From the NCBI GenBank assembly GCA_030668045.1, contig DAOUUR010000205.1, forward strand, positions 1 to 5,380: a stretch of 5,380 nucleotides of DNA. The letters run 5' to 3'. A program made the position numbers and the translations under genes. This document shows, piece after piece, positions 1 to 5,380 of this stretch. The stretch comes from a bacterium. GTDB taxonomy: Bacteria > Zixibacteria > MSB-5A5 > GN15 > FEB-12. The first letter of the stretch is position 1. The number at the start of each line of letters is the position of its first letter. The notes under the pieces were generated by a model. That model did no database searches, was not told the DNA's origin, and worked only from the letters and a program-made list of their open reading frames with translations.

Positions 1-1335
1 CCTCTCGCGCTCGGCTGGCTCCATGATATAGGCAGCGTAGATAGCATCGGCGGTGCCTTCAACATCGTATGGGTTGACCATCAGAGCGCCCTTGGAGAGT
101 TGAGGGGCCGCGCCAGCAAATTCGGAAAGGATCAGTACGCCATTGTTGTTAGTTGAGCTGGCGCAGTATTCTTTGGCTACCAGATTCATGCCGTCGCGAA
201 GAGGCGTCACCAACGCAATCTCACTTGCCTGATACCAGGCTAGAAGCTGGAGTCGGTCGAGATGGCGGAACATGTAGTGGATTGGCACCCAGCCATTTTT
301 TGAGAATCGAGCGTTGATGCGACCTACCAGTTGATCGAGCTGTTCTTTGAGATCGCGGTAGCCTTTCACATCCATCCGACTGGGAACAACAATCTGCACC
401 AGCGATACTTTTTCGTGGAGGTCGGGGTATTTCTCAAGCATTCGTTCGAAGGCAAGAAAACGTTCCGGCATCCCTTTGGTGTAGTCAAGGCGGTCGAGTC
501 CGAGGACAATCGTCTGGCTGCCATGTTTCTCGTGGATATACCAGGCGGAGTCAGCTACTTCCTTGGACTGGGCCATCTCGTTGAACTCGTCGAAATCGAT
601 ACTGATGGGATAGTGTCCCAACTCGATCCTGCGATCACCGAAGGTGATATACGACAACCGTCGGAAGATTTTGATAACGGCATCGGGAATGAGCGTCTTG
701 ACACACTGGATGAAATTGCGGCGGTCGTTGATTGTCTGGAAGCCGATATGATCGTAGTCGAGCATCGCGCTGATGATTTCCTGTCTCCATGGCAGGCGGA
801 GAAACAGATCACGAGCGGGAAACGGAACATGCAGAAAGAAATTCAATTGCCTGCGCTTAAGTTGGCGTCTCAAGAAGTGGCCGACCAACAGTAGTTGATA
901 ATCATGCACCCAGACGAAACTGGCCGGCTCCATTACTCGCAGCGCTTCTTCGGCGAAACGTTCGTTGACCGCTACGTATGCGTCCCAGTGCTCCGTACTG
1001 AATTTACAGTGGCCGAGCAAGTCGTGAAACAGTGGCCAGATTGTTTCGTTGGCAAATCCGCGATAGTACTGATCAATCTCTTCAGAGGAGAGCCGTACTG
1101 CGTGCAGGTCGAACTCAAGTTTGGAGGCATACTCTTTTATCAATGGTACCGATGGTACCGTGGTGTCGCATCCGGGCCAACCGACCCAGGTACCACCGCT
1201 CTTTTTCATGAGCGGGCTAAGCGCCGTTACCAGTCCACCGGTTCCGGGGAATAAGCGCCAGTTGTCTTTCTGTTTTGATATCACCACCGGAAGGCGGTTG
1301 GAAACGATCAGCAGTTTTTTTGCCACATGCGACAT
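1..1335 (-). CDS. otsA: Trehalose-6-phosphate synthase OtsA (GT20), C-terminus cut by window edge
   Basis: Cytoplasmic retaining glycosyltransferase that transfers glucose from an NDP-glucose (UDP-glucose in the best-known members) to glucose-6-phosphate, giving trehalose-6-phosphate. The frame is open from ATG at 1335 to base 1, giving 445 residues without a stop. Stand-alone OtsA proteins run to roughly 470-500, so probably only the last few dozen residues are missing. Family landmarks are intact: IVSNRLP (10-16), GTGGL (31-35), WVHDYQL (142-148), FFLHVPFP (166-173), LDRLDYTKG (280-288) and [14 protein letters not shown] (377-390). R14, Y91, W100, D145, H169, R282, K287, D381 and E389 line up with substrate-binding positions of E. 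coli OtsA. It is last of the visible cluster genes, 109 bp after otsB, which supplies the matching phosphatase. The start is supported by AGGAG five bases upstream and by the N-terminal strand beginning at once. Whether a further domain follows beyond the edge cannot be seen; a separate otsB argues against a fused phosphatase. Confidence 0.96.
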   Translation of the reverse strand, partial: MSHVAKKLLIVSNRLPVVISKQKDNWRLFPGTGGLVTALSPLMKKSGGTWVGWPGCDTTVPSVPLIKEYASKLEFDLHAVRLSSEEIDQYYRGFANETIWPLFHDLLGHCKFSTEHWDAYVAVNERFAEEALRVMEPASFVWVHDYQLLLVGHFLRRQLKRRQLNFFLHVPFPARDLFLRLPWRQEIISAMLDYDHIGFQTINDRRNFIQCVKTLIPDAVIKIFRRLSYITFGDRRIELGHYPISIDFDEFNEMAQSKEVADSAWYIHEKHGSQTIVLGLDRLDYTKGMPERFLAFERMLEKYPDLHEKVSLVQIVVPSRMDVKGYRDLKEQLDQLVGRINARFSKNGWVPIHYMFRHLDRLQLLAWYQASEIALVTPLRDGMNLVAKEYCASSTNNNGVLILSEFAGAAPQLSKGALMVNPYDVEGTADAIYAAYIMEPAERER

Positions 1336-1340
1336 TATGA

Positions 1341-1345
1341 CTCCT
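1341..1345 (-). promoter_or_regulatory. Shine-Dalgarno site of otsA
   Basis: AGGAG on the minus strand, five bases before the ATG at 1335. It is the clearest ribosome binding site in the cluster and fixes the otsA start. It also means otsA can be translated independently of otsB. Confidence 0.8.
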
Positions 1346-1392
1346 GATCCTTTACCAGACGTGATACGCAACGGTTTGAGGTCACGCATCTA

Positions 1393-1422
1393 ATAATAGT
1401 ATGTCGAGTTCGTGATCCGCAA
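1393..1422 (-). promoter_or_regulatory. Possible internal promoter before otsA
   Basis: In the 109-bp gap between otsB and otsA the minus strand carries TTGCGG (1422-1417), an 18-base spacer and TATTAT (1398-1393). Both boxes only partly match the sigma-70 consensus. An AT-rich stretch of this kind can occur by chance, so this is a weak call. If real, it would allow otsA to be expressed apart from the upstream genes. Confidence 0.22.
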
Positions 1423-1444
1423 TCAAGTTTTATTTTGAGGTGTT

Positions 1445-2218
1445 TCAAACCCATCTCCGCAGAAAGTTCAGTAATTGGACCGGTGGCGTTATGCGCACAT
1501 TGGCCGATGTTTCCCGGTCGGTTTCGCAAACAAGGACCGATACTCCGCGTCCCCTTATAGCACGGAATGCGTCTTCATCAGTGAGATCATCGCCGAGGTA
1601 GGCCACCACAGCGCCTTCTGCAGCATCGGCAAGAACACGATTGACCACCTCGCCCTTGTCTATGCCTTCGGGTCGGAGTTCAACACCGCCATCGAATTGG
1701 TGGAGTTCGAGTCCAAATTTGGATGCTTTGCTCTCCCAGTGATTGCAGACGTTTTTTTCGATATTGGAGATTCTGGTACGGCTCAGGCCACGCCAATGAA
1801 AGGCGAATCCGTACGGTTTTTTTTCGATGATTCCGGCCAGATCATTTTTCTGTGCCCATTCTGCAACCTGAAGGAGACCCTCGGCGACCACCGCTGAGAG
1901 TTCGCGCCGATGGTATTTCCGATCGACCGCGAGATATTCAGCGCCGTGTGATCCATACAGTTCGGGTAGTTTGGCCAGCCCAAGCAGAGAGATCAAGTCG
2001 CGGATTGAGCGGCCACTCACGATCACCAGTCGCGTGCGTTTGACCGAGAGTATGTCATTGAGGAGATCGCGTACGCCGGGGTAAGGGACAGCCAGGTGAC
2101 GCTCCGCCCGAAACGGTGCCAGAGTGCCATCGTAGTCAAGCATTAGAATCCTGGCGGGTGCCTCAGGTACGGTTTGCAGGAAGGCGTCCAGGTTGAAATC
2201 GGTGTCGATTGTCTGCAT
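1445..2218 (-). CDS. otsB: Trehalose-6-phosphate phosphatase OtsB (HAD superfamily)
   Basis: Hydrolyses trehalose-6-phosphate to trehalose and phosphate in the cytoplasm, completing the OtsA/OtsB route. At 257 residues it has normal length for a single-domain bacterial trehalose phosphatase. All HAD motifs are present: motif I LDYDGTLAP, with nucleophile D28 and acid D30; motif II VSGRS, with S68; the motif III lysine K188 in GIDKGEV; and motif IV GDDLTDEDAF (209-218), which supplies the Mg-binding acids. GSHGAE (89-94) and E132-K-K134 with H141 belong to the cap-associated features that make the family specific for trehalose phosphate. The ATG lies 9 bases after the treT stop and has no recognisable Shine-Dalgarno sequence. 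The next Met (M26) lies inside the strand leading to motif I, so this start is kept and translation coupled to treT is inferred. Gene order is phosphatase before synthase. Confidence 0.96.
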   Translation of the reverse strand: MQTIDTDFNLDAFLQTVPEAPARILMLDYDGTLAPFRAERHLAVPYPGVRDLLNDILSVKRTRLVIVSGRSIRDLISLLGLAKLPELYGSHGAEYLAVDRKYHRRELSAVVAEGLLQVAEWAQKNDLAGIIEKKPYGFAFHWRGLSRTRISNIEKNVCNHWESKASKFGLELHQFDGGVELRPEGIDKGEVVNRVLADAAEGAVVAYLGDDLTDEDAFRAIRGRGVSVLVCETDRETSANVRITPPVQLLNFLRRWV

Positions 2219-2227
2219 GGAGTACGG

Positions 2228-3469
2228 TCAGACTGCGATGAGATTATTCTCAATTCCGCGTCTCACTCCCAACATTAAAGTAAGATACTCTCGCAGGTGT
2301 CGTGTCAAAAGGAAATTCTCGGCAACAAAACGGCGGGCCGTGATGCCCATTTCCTCGATGCGGTCTGGTTGGTTGAGTAGTTGGCGGATTCGCAGAGCAG
2401 CTCCTTCGGGCGTATCAACCAGAAAACCGGTGTGGTGGTTGTGGACCTGCAAGCAGATACCGCCGACATTGCCGCCAATAACCGGCTTGCCTTTCCACAT
2501 CGCCTCGGTGACGGTGAGTCCGAACCCCTCTTGCAGAGACTTCTGGATAACGATAGTCGAGGCCCGTTGCAGGGCATTGATAGTTCGATGCGCATCGGCT
2601 GGAAGCATCAGCAGGTGAATGCGACGGTTGCCAGCGGCAGCCTCCTGGACTTCTTCGAAAACGGCAGCCCCTTCCGGATCATCAGTGGCGCCACCACCCG
2701 CCAGCACCAGTTGTGCATCGACCGAACCGTTGAGCATATTGAAGGCTTCGATCACACCAACCGGGTCTTTGAAGCGGTCGAATCGAGATACCTGAGTCAA
2801 CAGCGGGATTTCATCGGAAATGTTGAACCGTCCGAGGACAGAGTCGATCTCTCGGCTGGAGAGTTCGCAGTTCTTGTCACTGAGGGGATCAATACTCGGT
2901 GCGATCAGAAACTGTGGGTGATCGAGACGTTGAGTAAAGGCTGGCATCGAAAATATCGAGGCATCGTACTGATTTACAATCGAGCGGAGGTAGCTCCATA
3001 TTCTGCGATTGGGACGGCTGGCGTCGATGTGGCATCGCCAGAACCATTTACCGCGACGATTGGGGCAGAGGTTGATAAGGAAAGCTGGTTGCGGATCGTG
3101 AATAAAAACAAAATCGGCTTGTTCGAGAAGAGGGCGGAGCCTTTCGGCGTTCTTAGCCACAACGCTCTCGTATGCTTCAATCATCGGTTTGGTCAGAGGA
3201 ACCGAGTTGCCCTGCAGACCGTTATGGAATGCTTTGGTCGTGTGGAAAAAATCGTCGTTGCCTTCGATCACCTCCCATGAGGCAATCAGGCCCAGCTCGT
3301 TCATGAGCGGAACTTTCCAATTGAGAATCTCCGCTACGCCGCCACCTTCACGGGTAGAGTTGACATGAACGACCGTCGCTCCTTCAAGGGAACGTGCTAA
3401 CTGCTGCAACTGCGAGATCGGAGGTTGCCCGACCACTCTCCTGTATTCACTCAGTGTGCGGCTATTCAT
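2228..3469 (-). CDS. treT: Trehalose glycosyltransferring synthase TreT (GT4)
   Basis: Retaining GT4 enzyme that reversibly forms trehalose from NDP-glucose and free glucose without a phosphorylated intermediate. The 413-residue length matches characterised archaeal TreT proteins (about 410-415). The N-terminal Rossmann domain has the TreT-type stretch HVNSTREGGGVAEIL (35-49), followed by IHDPQP (123-128) and WRCHIDAS (144-151). The C-terminal donor domain has SRFDRFKD, with R229 and K234, and QEGFGLTVTEAMWKGKPVIG (313-332), with the GT4 EX7E pair E314/E322, then GGNVGGI. The NST-GGGVAE and IHDPQP/WRCHID signatures separate it from ordinary GT4 sugar or sucrose synthases. The start overlaps the end of the DUF5752-like gene by 8 bases and has its own AAGGTG site. 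otsB follows after 9 bases. Donor nucleotide and physiological direction (synthesis or breakdown) cannot be read from the sequence; being next to otsB/otsA, with no sugar transporter visible, favours synthesis. Confidence 0.93.
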   Translation of the reverse strand: MNSRTLSEYRRVVGQPPISQLQQLARSLEGATVVHVNSTREGGGVAEILNWKVPLMNELGLIASWEVIEGNDDFFHTTKAFHNGLQGNSVPLTKPMIEAYESVVAKNAERLRPLLEQADFVFIHDPQPAFLINLCPNRRGKWFWRCHIDASRPNRRIWSYLRSIVNQYDASIFSMPAFTQRLDHPQFLIAPSIDPLSDKNCELSSREIDSVLGRFNISDEIPLLTQVSRFDRFKDPVGVIEAFNMLNGSVDAQLVLAGGGATDDPEGAAVFEEVQEAAAGNRRIHLLMLPADAHRTINALQRASTIVIQKSLQEGFGLTVTEAMWKGKPVIGGNVGGICLQVHNHHTGFLVDTPEGAALRIRQLLNQPDRIEEMGITARRFVAENFLLTRHLREYLTLMLGVRRGIENNLIAV

Positions 3470-4148
3470 GACCCACCTTCACGGCAATGCCACCGACTTC
3501 GCGGATAATCGTATCGTGCAGGAGTGGCAGGCTGAGATAGTAGAAATCTATTCGACTGAGGGTATCGACAACATCCTGAAACATGCTTCCGTATTCAGTC
3601 AGCCAGGTAGAGAAATCATCGCCAGCGTGTTCTGTCCGACGGCGCGCCTCGACAAAGTGGTAGTAAATTGAGCTGTGGCTGATGTGTGGCAACTGTCTGA
3701 AAAAATCGTCGGGAGAAGATAACAAAATGCCGGTGCTGAATACAACCGTCGTTGCGGACATGAATAGAAACTCTTCGCCACGCTGTACCGACGGAAAGTG
3801 AGCCAGTTCACTGATACGCTCGTCGAGGATTTCAAGCACCAGTTCGCGAATGACTTCAAGGTCGCAATAGGTGTACGGATTGATGACGCCGAGACGTTCG
3901 GCAAGCACCCGATCACGGAGGCTTCGGGCCGACCAGACGGCAAAGTCATTGGAGAATTCCGGGTCATCGAAAGCCGGACGTACCTGTGTCTCGCAGAAAT
4001 GATGGAAGAGACAGTCCACCGGCATATCCGCCACTCGCTCGCGTAGCTCACGCAGGTTTATGGCCGTCCCCAGCCCCGCCATTCGGGTGATTAGCGCGCA
4101 GTCTTTTACTTCGAAAGGCATAAACTGATTTTCGGTTCGTTCGCTCAT
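3462..4148 (-). CDS. DUF5752-like protein, putative TreT partner, function unknown
   Basis: A 228-residue soluble protein without signal peptide or membrane segment. It resembles the DUF5752 family, which to my knowledge occurs beside treT-like glycosyltransferase genes and has no assigned function. This assignment is from memory of the family pattern, not a search. The protein looks like two divergent copies of one helical domain, about residues 17-108 and 126-218. Each copy has a His-Phe after a hydrophobic run (FHHF 48-51; YYHF 162-165) and a D-F-small-x-W motif (DFAVW 68-72; DFSTW 178-182). Each then ends in a long leucine-rich amphipathic helix (97-108; 207-218). It is first in the trehalose cluster, and its stop lies inside the start of treT, so equal expression with TreT is likely. 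The ATG at 4148 has only a poor ribosome binding site; the next Met (M10) is no better. A role as TreT regulator or subunit is inference. Confidence 0.8.
   Translation of the reverse strand: MSERTENQFMPFEVKDCALITRMAGLGTAINLRELRERVADMPVDCLFHHFCETQVRPAFDDPEFSNDFAVWSARSLRDRVLAERLGVINPYTYCDLEVIRELVLEILDERISELAHFPSVQRGEEFLFMSATTVVFSTGILLSSPDDFFRQLPHISHSSIYYHFVEARRRTEHAGDDFSTWLTEYGSMFQDVVDTLSRIDFYYLSLPLLHDTIIREVGGIAVKVGHE
3473..3479 (-). promoter_or_regulatory. Shine-Dalgarno site of treT inside the upstream gene
   Basis: AAGGTGG on the minus strand ends three bases before the treT ATG at 3469 and lies within the last codons of the DUF5752-like gene. It supports the 8-base overlap as the true arrangement and points to coupled translation of the two genes. 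Confidence 0.65.
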
Positions 4149-4367
4149 AGCTTTAGGTTTTGAGCCTTTTCATGCACGATTACAGTCAAGCTTGTTCACG
4201 ATCAGGCCAGTTGACATCGACCCGGGGGAACATTGAAGCTGTTTCTAATTGGAACACCGGTTTGGTGTCGATAGTTCACAGCCGTTGGTGTGTTAGTGAC
4301 ACCTGTCGAGGTGGATCAGTTCGGGAGAGTCGCCCGGCTTACTGGCAACGACGAGATAGATGCTTAC
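4149..4367. other. Intergenic region upstream of the trehalose cluster
   Basis: 219 bp between the formyltransferase stop and the DUF5752-like start. This is where the cluster promoter should lie, but no convincing -35/-10 pair is seen on the minus strand. TTGACT (4189-4184) is a fair -35 box but has no good -10 at 16-18 bases. The central part holds repeated GGTGT/ACACC elements, listed separately. No strong hairpin followed by T-run marks the end of the formyltransferase transcript, so read-through into the cluster cannot be excluded. Confidence 0.6.
4254..4309. repeat. Paired GGTGT/ACACC inverted repeats, possible operator
   Basis: Two short palindromic sites lie 34 bp apart centre to centre: ACACC-5-GGTGT (4254-4268) and GGTGT-7-ACACC (4287-4303). 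Each is followed on its right side by TGTCGA or overlaps it (4266-4271 and 4304-4309, 38 bp apart). Spacing near a multiple of the helical repeat upstream of an operon fits a dimeric regulator, but arms of five bases can arise by chance. No regulator gene is in the window. Confidence 0.3.
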
Positions 4368-5048
4368 TTAGCAGTCTTCCAGGTCTCGTAGACGGGCATC
4401 CAGCCGCTTGACCATCTGGAGTTCCTTGACGTGGGACATGCGGCGATGAGCCGGGGAATCATCGGACTCAAACTCGGAGGCAGATTCCCAGCCCTTGCTG
4501 ACCGCAGAATCGACTAACATCTTTATCTCCAATTCATACTGGCGAACGGCGATGCTGAAGAGGTCGTCGGTGGGGAAAAGGGGGACGGGGCGACGGTCGA
4601 TCAACTGGCCACAATCGATCTGAGGATCAACGATATGGGTTGTTACTCCGATTGGCTGGTAGTCATAGATAGCCCATTTGAGGGCATCGAGGCCTTTTAC
4701 CGCCGGGAGCCAGCCGCAATGAGAATTGATGACCTTGTTTTTGGTAACGAACTTCTCAGGCAGGATTCCCGCTCCGGCAATCAAAACGACGCTGTTCTCA
4801 ACCGGCAGGAAATTGTCGTCGATAGAACCAACTCTTATGAACTCCAATCCCAACGTTTCACAGATCGTCTCCGGCATTATATCGGTGGCGACCATTTTGA
4901 CCTCAAATAGCGGTTTGTGGGTCTTGCGCTCTATCCAGTCCAGCGCCAGAACCGATGGTTTGATTTCGGCCAGGGCCAGACGATACAACAAGTCCTGAGT
5001 CTTGCGGTGGGGATGATCGTATGTTATAACATGCAGGTTAATGTTCAA
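4368..5048 (-). CDS. Formyltransferase-family protein, substrate unknown
   Basis: A 226-residue cytoplasmic protein of the formyl-tetrahydrofolate-dependent formyltransferase fold (the PurN / Fmt / sugar N-formyltransferase family). The core runs INSHCGWLPAVKGLDALKWA (107-126) and then GVTTHIVDPQIDCGQLI (134-150), giving the Asn-His-Asp catalytic set N108, H110 and D145. The usual LLP after the histidine appears as GWLP. It is longer than a minimal PurN by its C-terminal part and lacks the extra C-terminal domain of methionyl-tRNA formyltransferase, so it is probably neither. An amino-sugar or other small-molecule acceptor is possible but not shown. The end (about 200-226) is a charged helix rich in Arg and Glu. 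The reading frame begins at TTG; no ATG or GTG exists between this point and the upstream stop at 5163, and the first beta strand (INLHVIT) starts immediately. No good Shine-Dalgarno is seen. A separate promoter lies upstream, so it need not be co-regulated with the trehalose genes. Confidence 0.85.
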   Translation of the reverse strand: MNINLHVITYDHPHRKTQDLLYRLALAEIKPSVLALDWIERKTHKPLFEVKMVATDIMPETICETLGLEFIRVGSIDDNFLPVENSVVLIAGAGILPEKFVTKNKVINSHCGWLPAVKGLDALKWAIYDYQPIGVTTHIVDPQIDCGQLIDRRPVPLFPTDDLFSIAVRQYELEIKMLVDSAVSKGWESASEFESDDSPAHRRMSHVKELQMVKRLDARLRDLEDC

Positions 5049-5109
5049 TTCCCGGTTCAGGCAAGGTCGCTCTCTACCGACCTATATCGACAACGGCACG
5101 TGATTTCTG

Positions 5110-5139
5110 ATTATACACGGCTGAGGGCAGGGAAGTAAA
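5110..5139 (-). promoter_or_regulatory. Promoter of the formyltransferase gene
   Basis: On the minus strand TTTACT (5139-5134) is followed after 18 bases by a perfect TATAAT (5115-5110). Transcription would start near 5103, leaving a leader of about 55 bases before the TTG at 5048. This supports a start no further upstream than that. The promoter is back to back with the tRNA promoter. Confidence 0.6.
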
Positions 5140-5154
5140 GAGATATTCTCGTCC

Positions 5155-5183
5155 TTGACAGATCAGGGCAAATCTGATACATT
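5155..5183 (+). promoter_or_regulatory. Promoter of tRNA-Thr
   Basis: A perfect TTGACA (5155-5160) is followed after exactly 17 bases by TACATT (5178-5183, four of six consensus positions). The predicted start near 5190 leaves a leader of about 27 bases, removed by tRNA 5' processing. Confidence 0.75.
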
Positions 5184-5216
5184 CCTGACTCGTTTGAGGA
5201 AATGAAGATGGATAAG

Positions 5217-5289
<73 letters not shown>

Positions 5290-5290
5290 C

Positions 5291-5297
5291 TTTTTTT
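5291..5297 (+). terminator. T-run after tRNA-Thr, possible transcript end
   Basis: Seven T residues start two bases after the tRNA. There is no dedicated hairpin in front of them; only the tRNA's own acceptor and T stems could serve. Termination here is plausible but uncertain. Confidence 0.35.
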
Positions 5298-5380
5298 GAC
5301 ATAGCCACACTCGAACACAGCATGCGCTCGCTCGAACGTGTTGTTGTGGGAGCGATTATGGCGTAACGCTAAAGCGATAC
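5298..5380. other. Region downstream of the tRNA, no gene seen
   Basis: No start with a convincing reading frame is visible up to the window edge. The stretch holds a repeated CTCGAAC (5310-5316 and 5331-5337), an interrupted inverted repeat (CCACA and AACAC against GTGTT and TGTGG, 5305-5349), and two copies of AGCGAT (5351-5356, 5373-5378). None matches a site type I recognise. Confidence 0.4.

Noticed and set aside
331..894. Plus-strand open frame (187 codons) opposite otsA
   Set aside because: Antisense to the catalytic core of otsA, whose motifs are intact; no family signature in the translation.
1335..1529. Minus-strand frame of 64 codons bridging the otsB-otsA gap
   Set aside because: It overlaps the otsB 3' end in another frame, has no recognisable similarity and ends at the otsA start; no sign of a third gene or a remnant.
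2381..3280. Long plus-strand open frame (299 codons) opposite treT
   Set aside because: It lies wholly antisense to a clearly conserved gene, has no ribosome binding site, and its translation shows no recognisable domain.
4321..4335. CGGG/CCCG hairpin as terminator of the formyltransferase gene
   Set aside because: Only a four-base stem with a seven-base loop and no following T-run on the minus strand.
4160..4411. Plus-strand frame of 83 codons spanning the gap before the trehalose cluster
   Set aside because: It would start at TTG with no ribosome binding site and runs into the 3' end of the formyltransferase gene; its composition looks random, rich in Ser, Arg and Cys.
5296..5301. TTGACA just after the tRNA as a -35 box
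   Set aside because: No -10-like hexamer lies 16-18 bases downstream; it is formed by the end of the T-run.

Overview
This window comes from a bacterium of moderate GC content (about half by eye). It has bacterial -35/-10 promoters, Shine-Dalgarno sites before some genes, and a tRNA gene without an encoded CCA end. It shows no chromosomal marker that fixes the phylum; an uncultivated or environmental bacterium is plausible but cannot be established here.

Layout. Nearly everything is on the minus strand, so transcription runs from high to low coordinates. From right to left: a tRNA-Thr(CGT) gene on the plus strand (5217-5289) with a good promoter; a divergent formyltransferase-family gene (5048-4368) with its own promoter and a TTG start; a 219-bp gap holding short inverted GGTGT repeats; then a four-gene trehalose cluster. 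The cluster reads DUF5752-like protein (4148-3462), trehalose glycosyltransferring synthase TreT (3469-2228), trehalose-6-phosphate phosphatase OtsB (2218-1445) and trehalose-6-phosphate synthase OtsA (1335 to the left edge, C-terminus missing).

How the genes work together. OtsA joins a nucleotide-activated glucose to glucose-6-phosphate, and OtsB removes the phosphate to give trehalose. TreT makes trehalose in one reversible step from NDP-glucose and free glucose. The window therefore encodes two independent routes to the same compatible solute, one directly after the other. The DUF5752-like gene overlaps treT by 8 bases and treT is 9 bases from otsB, so these three are almost certainly one transcript. 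otsA follows after 109 bp with a clear ribosome binding site and may also have its own promoter.

Most interesting points: the pairing of TreT with OtsA/OtsB in one cluster; the uncharacterised DUF5752-like protein, which appears to consist of two divergent copies of one domain and is translationally linked to TreT; and the operator-like repeats upstream of the cluster. No CRISPR, insertion sequence or prophage gene is visible.
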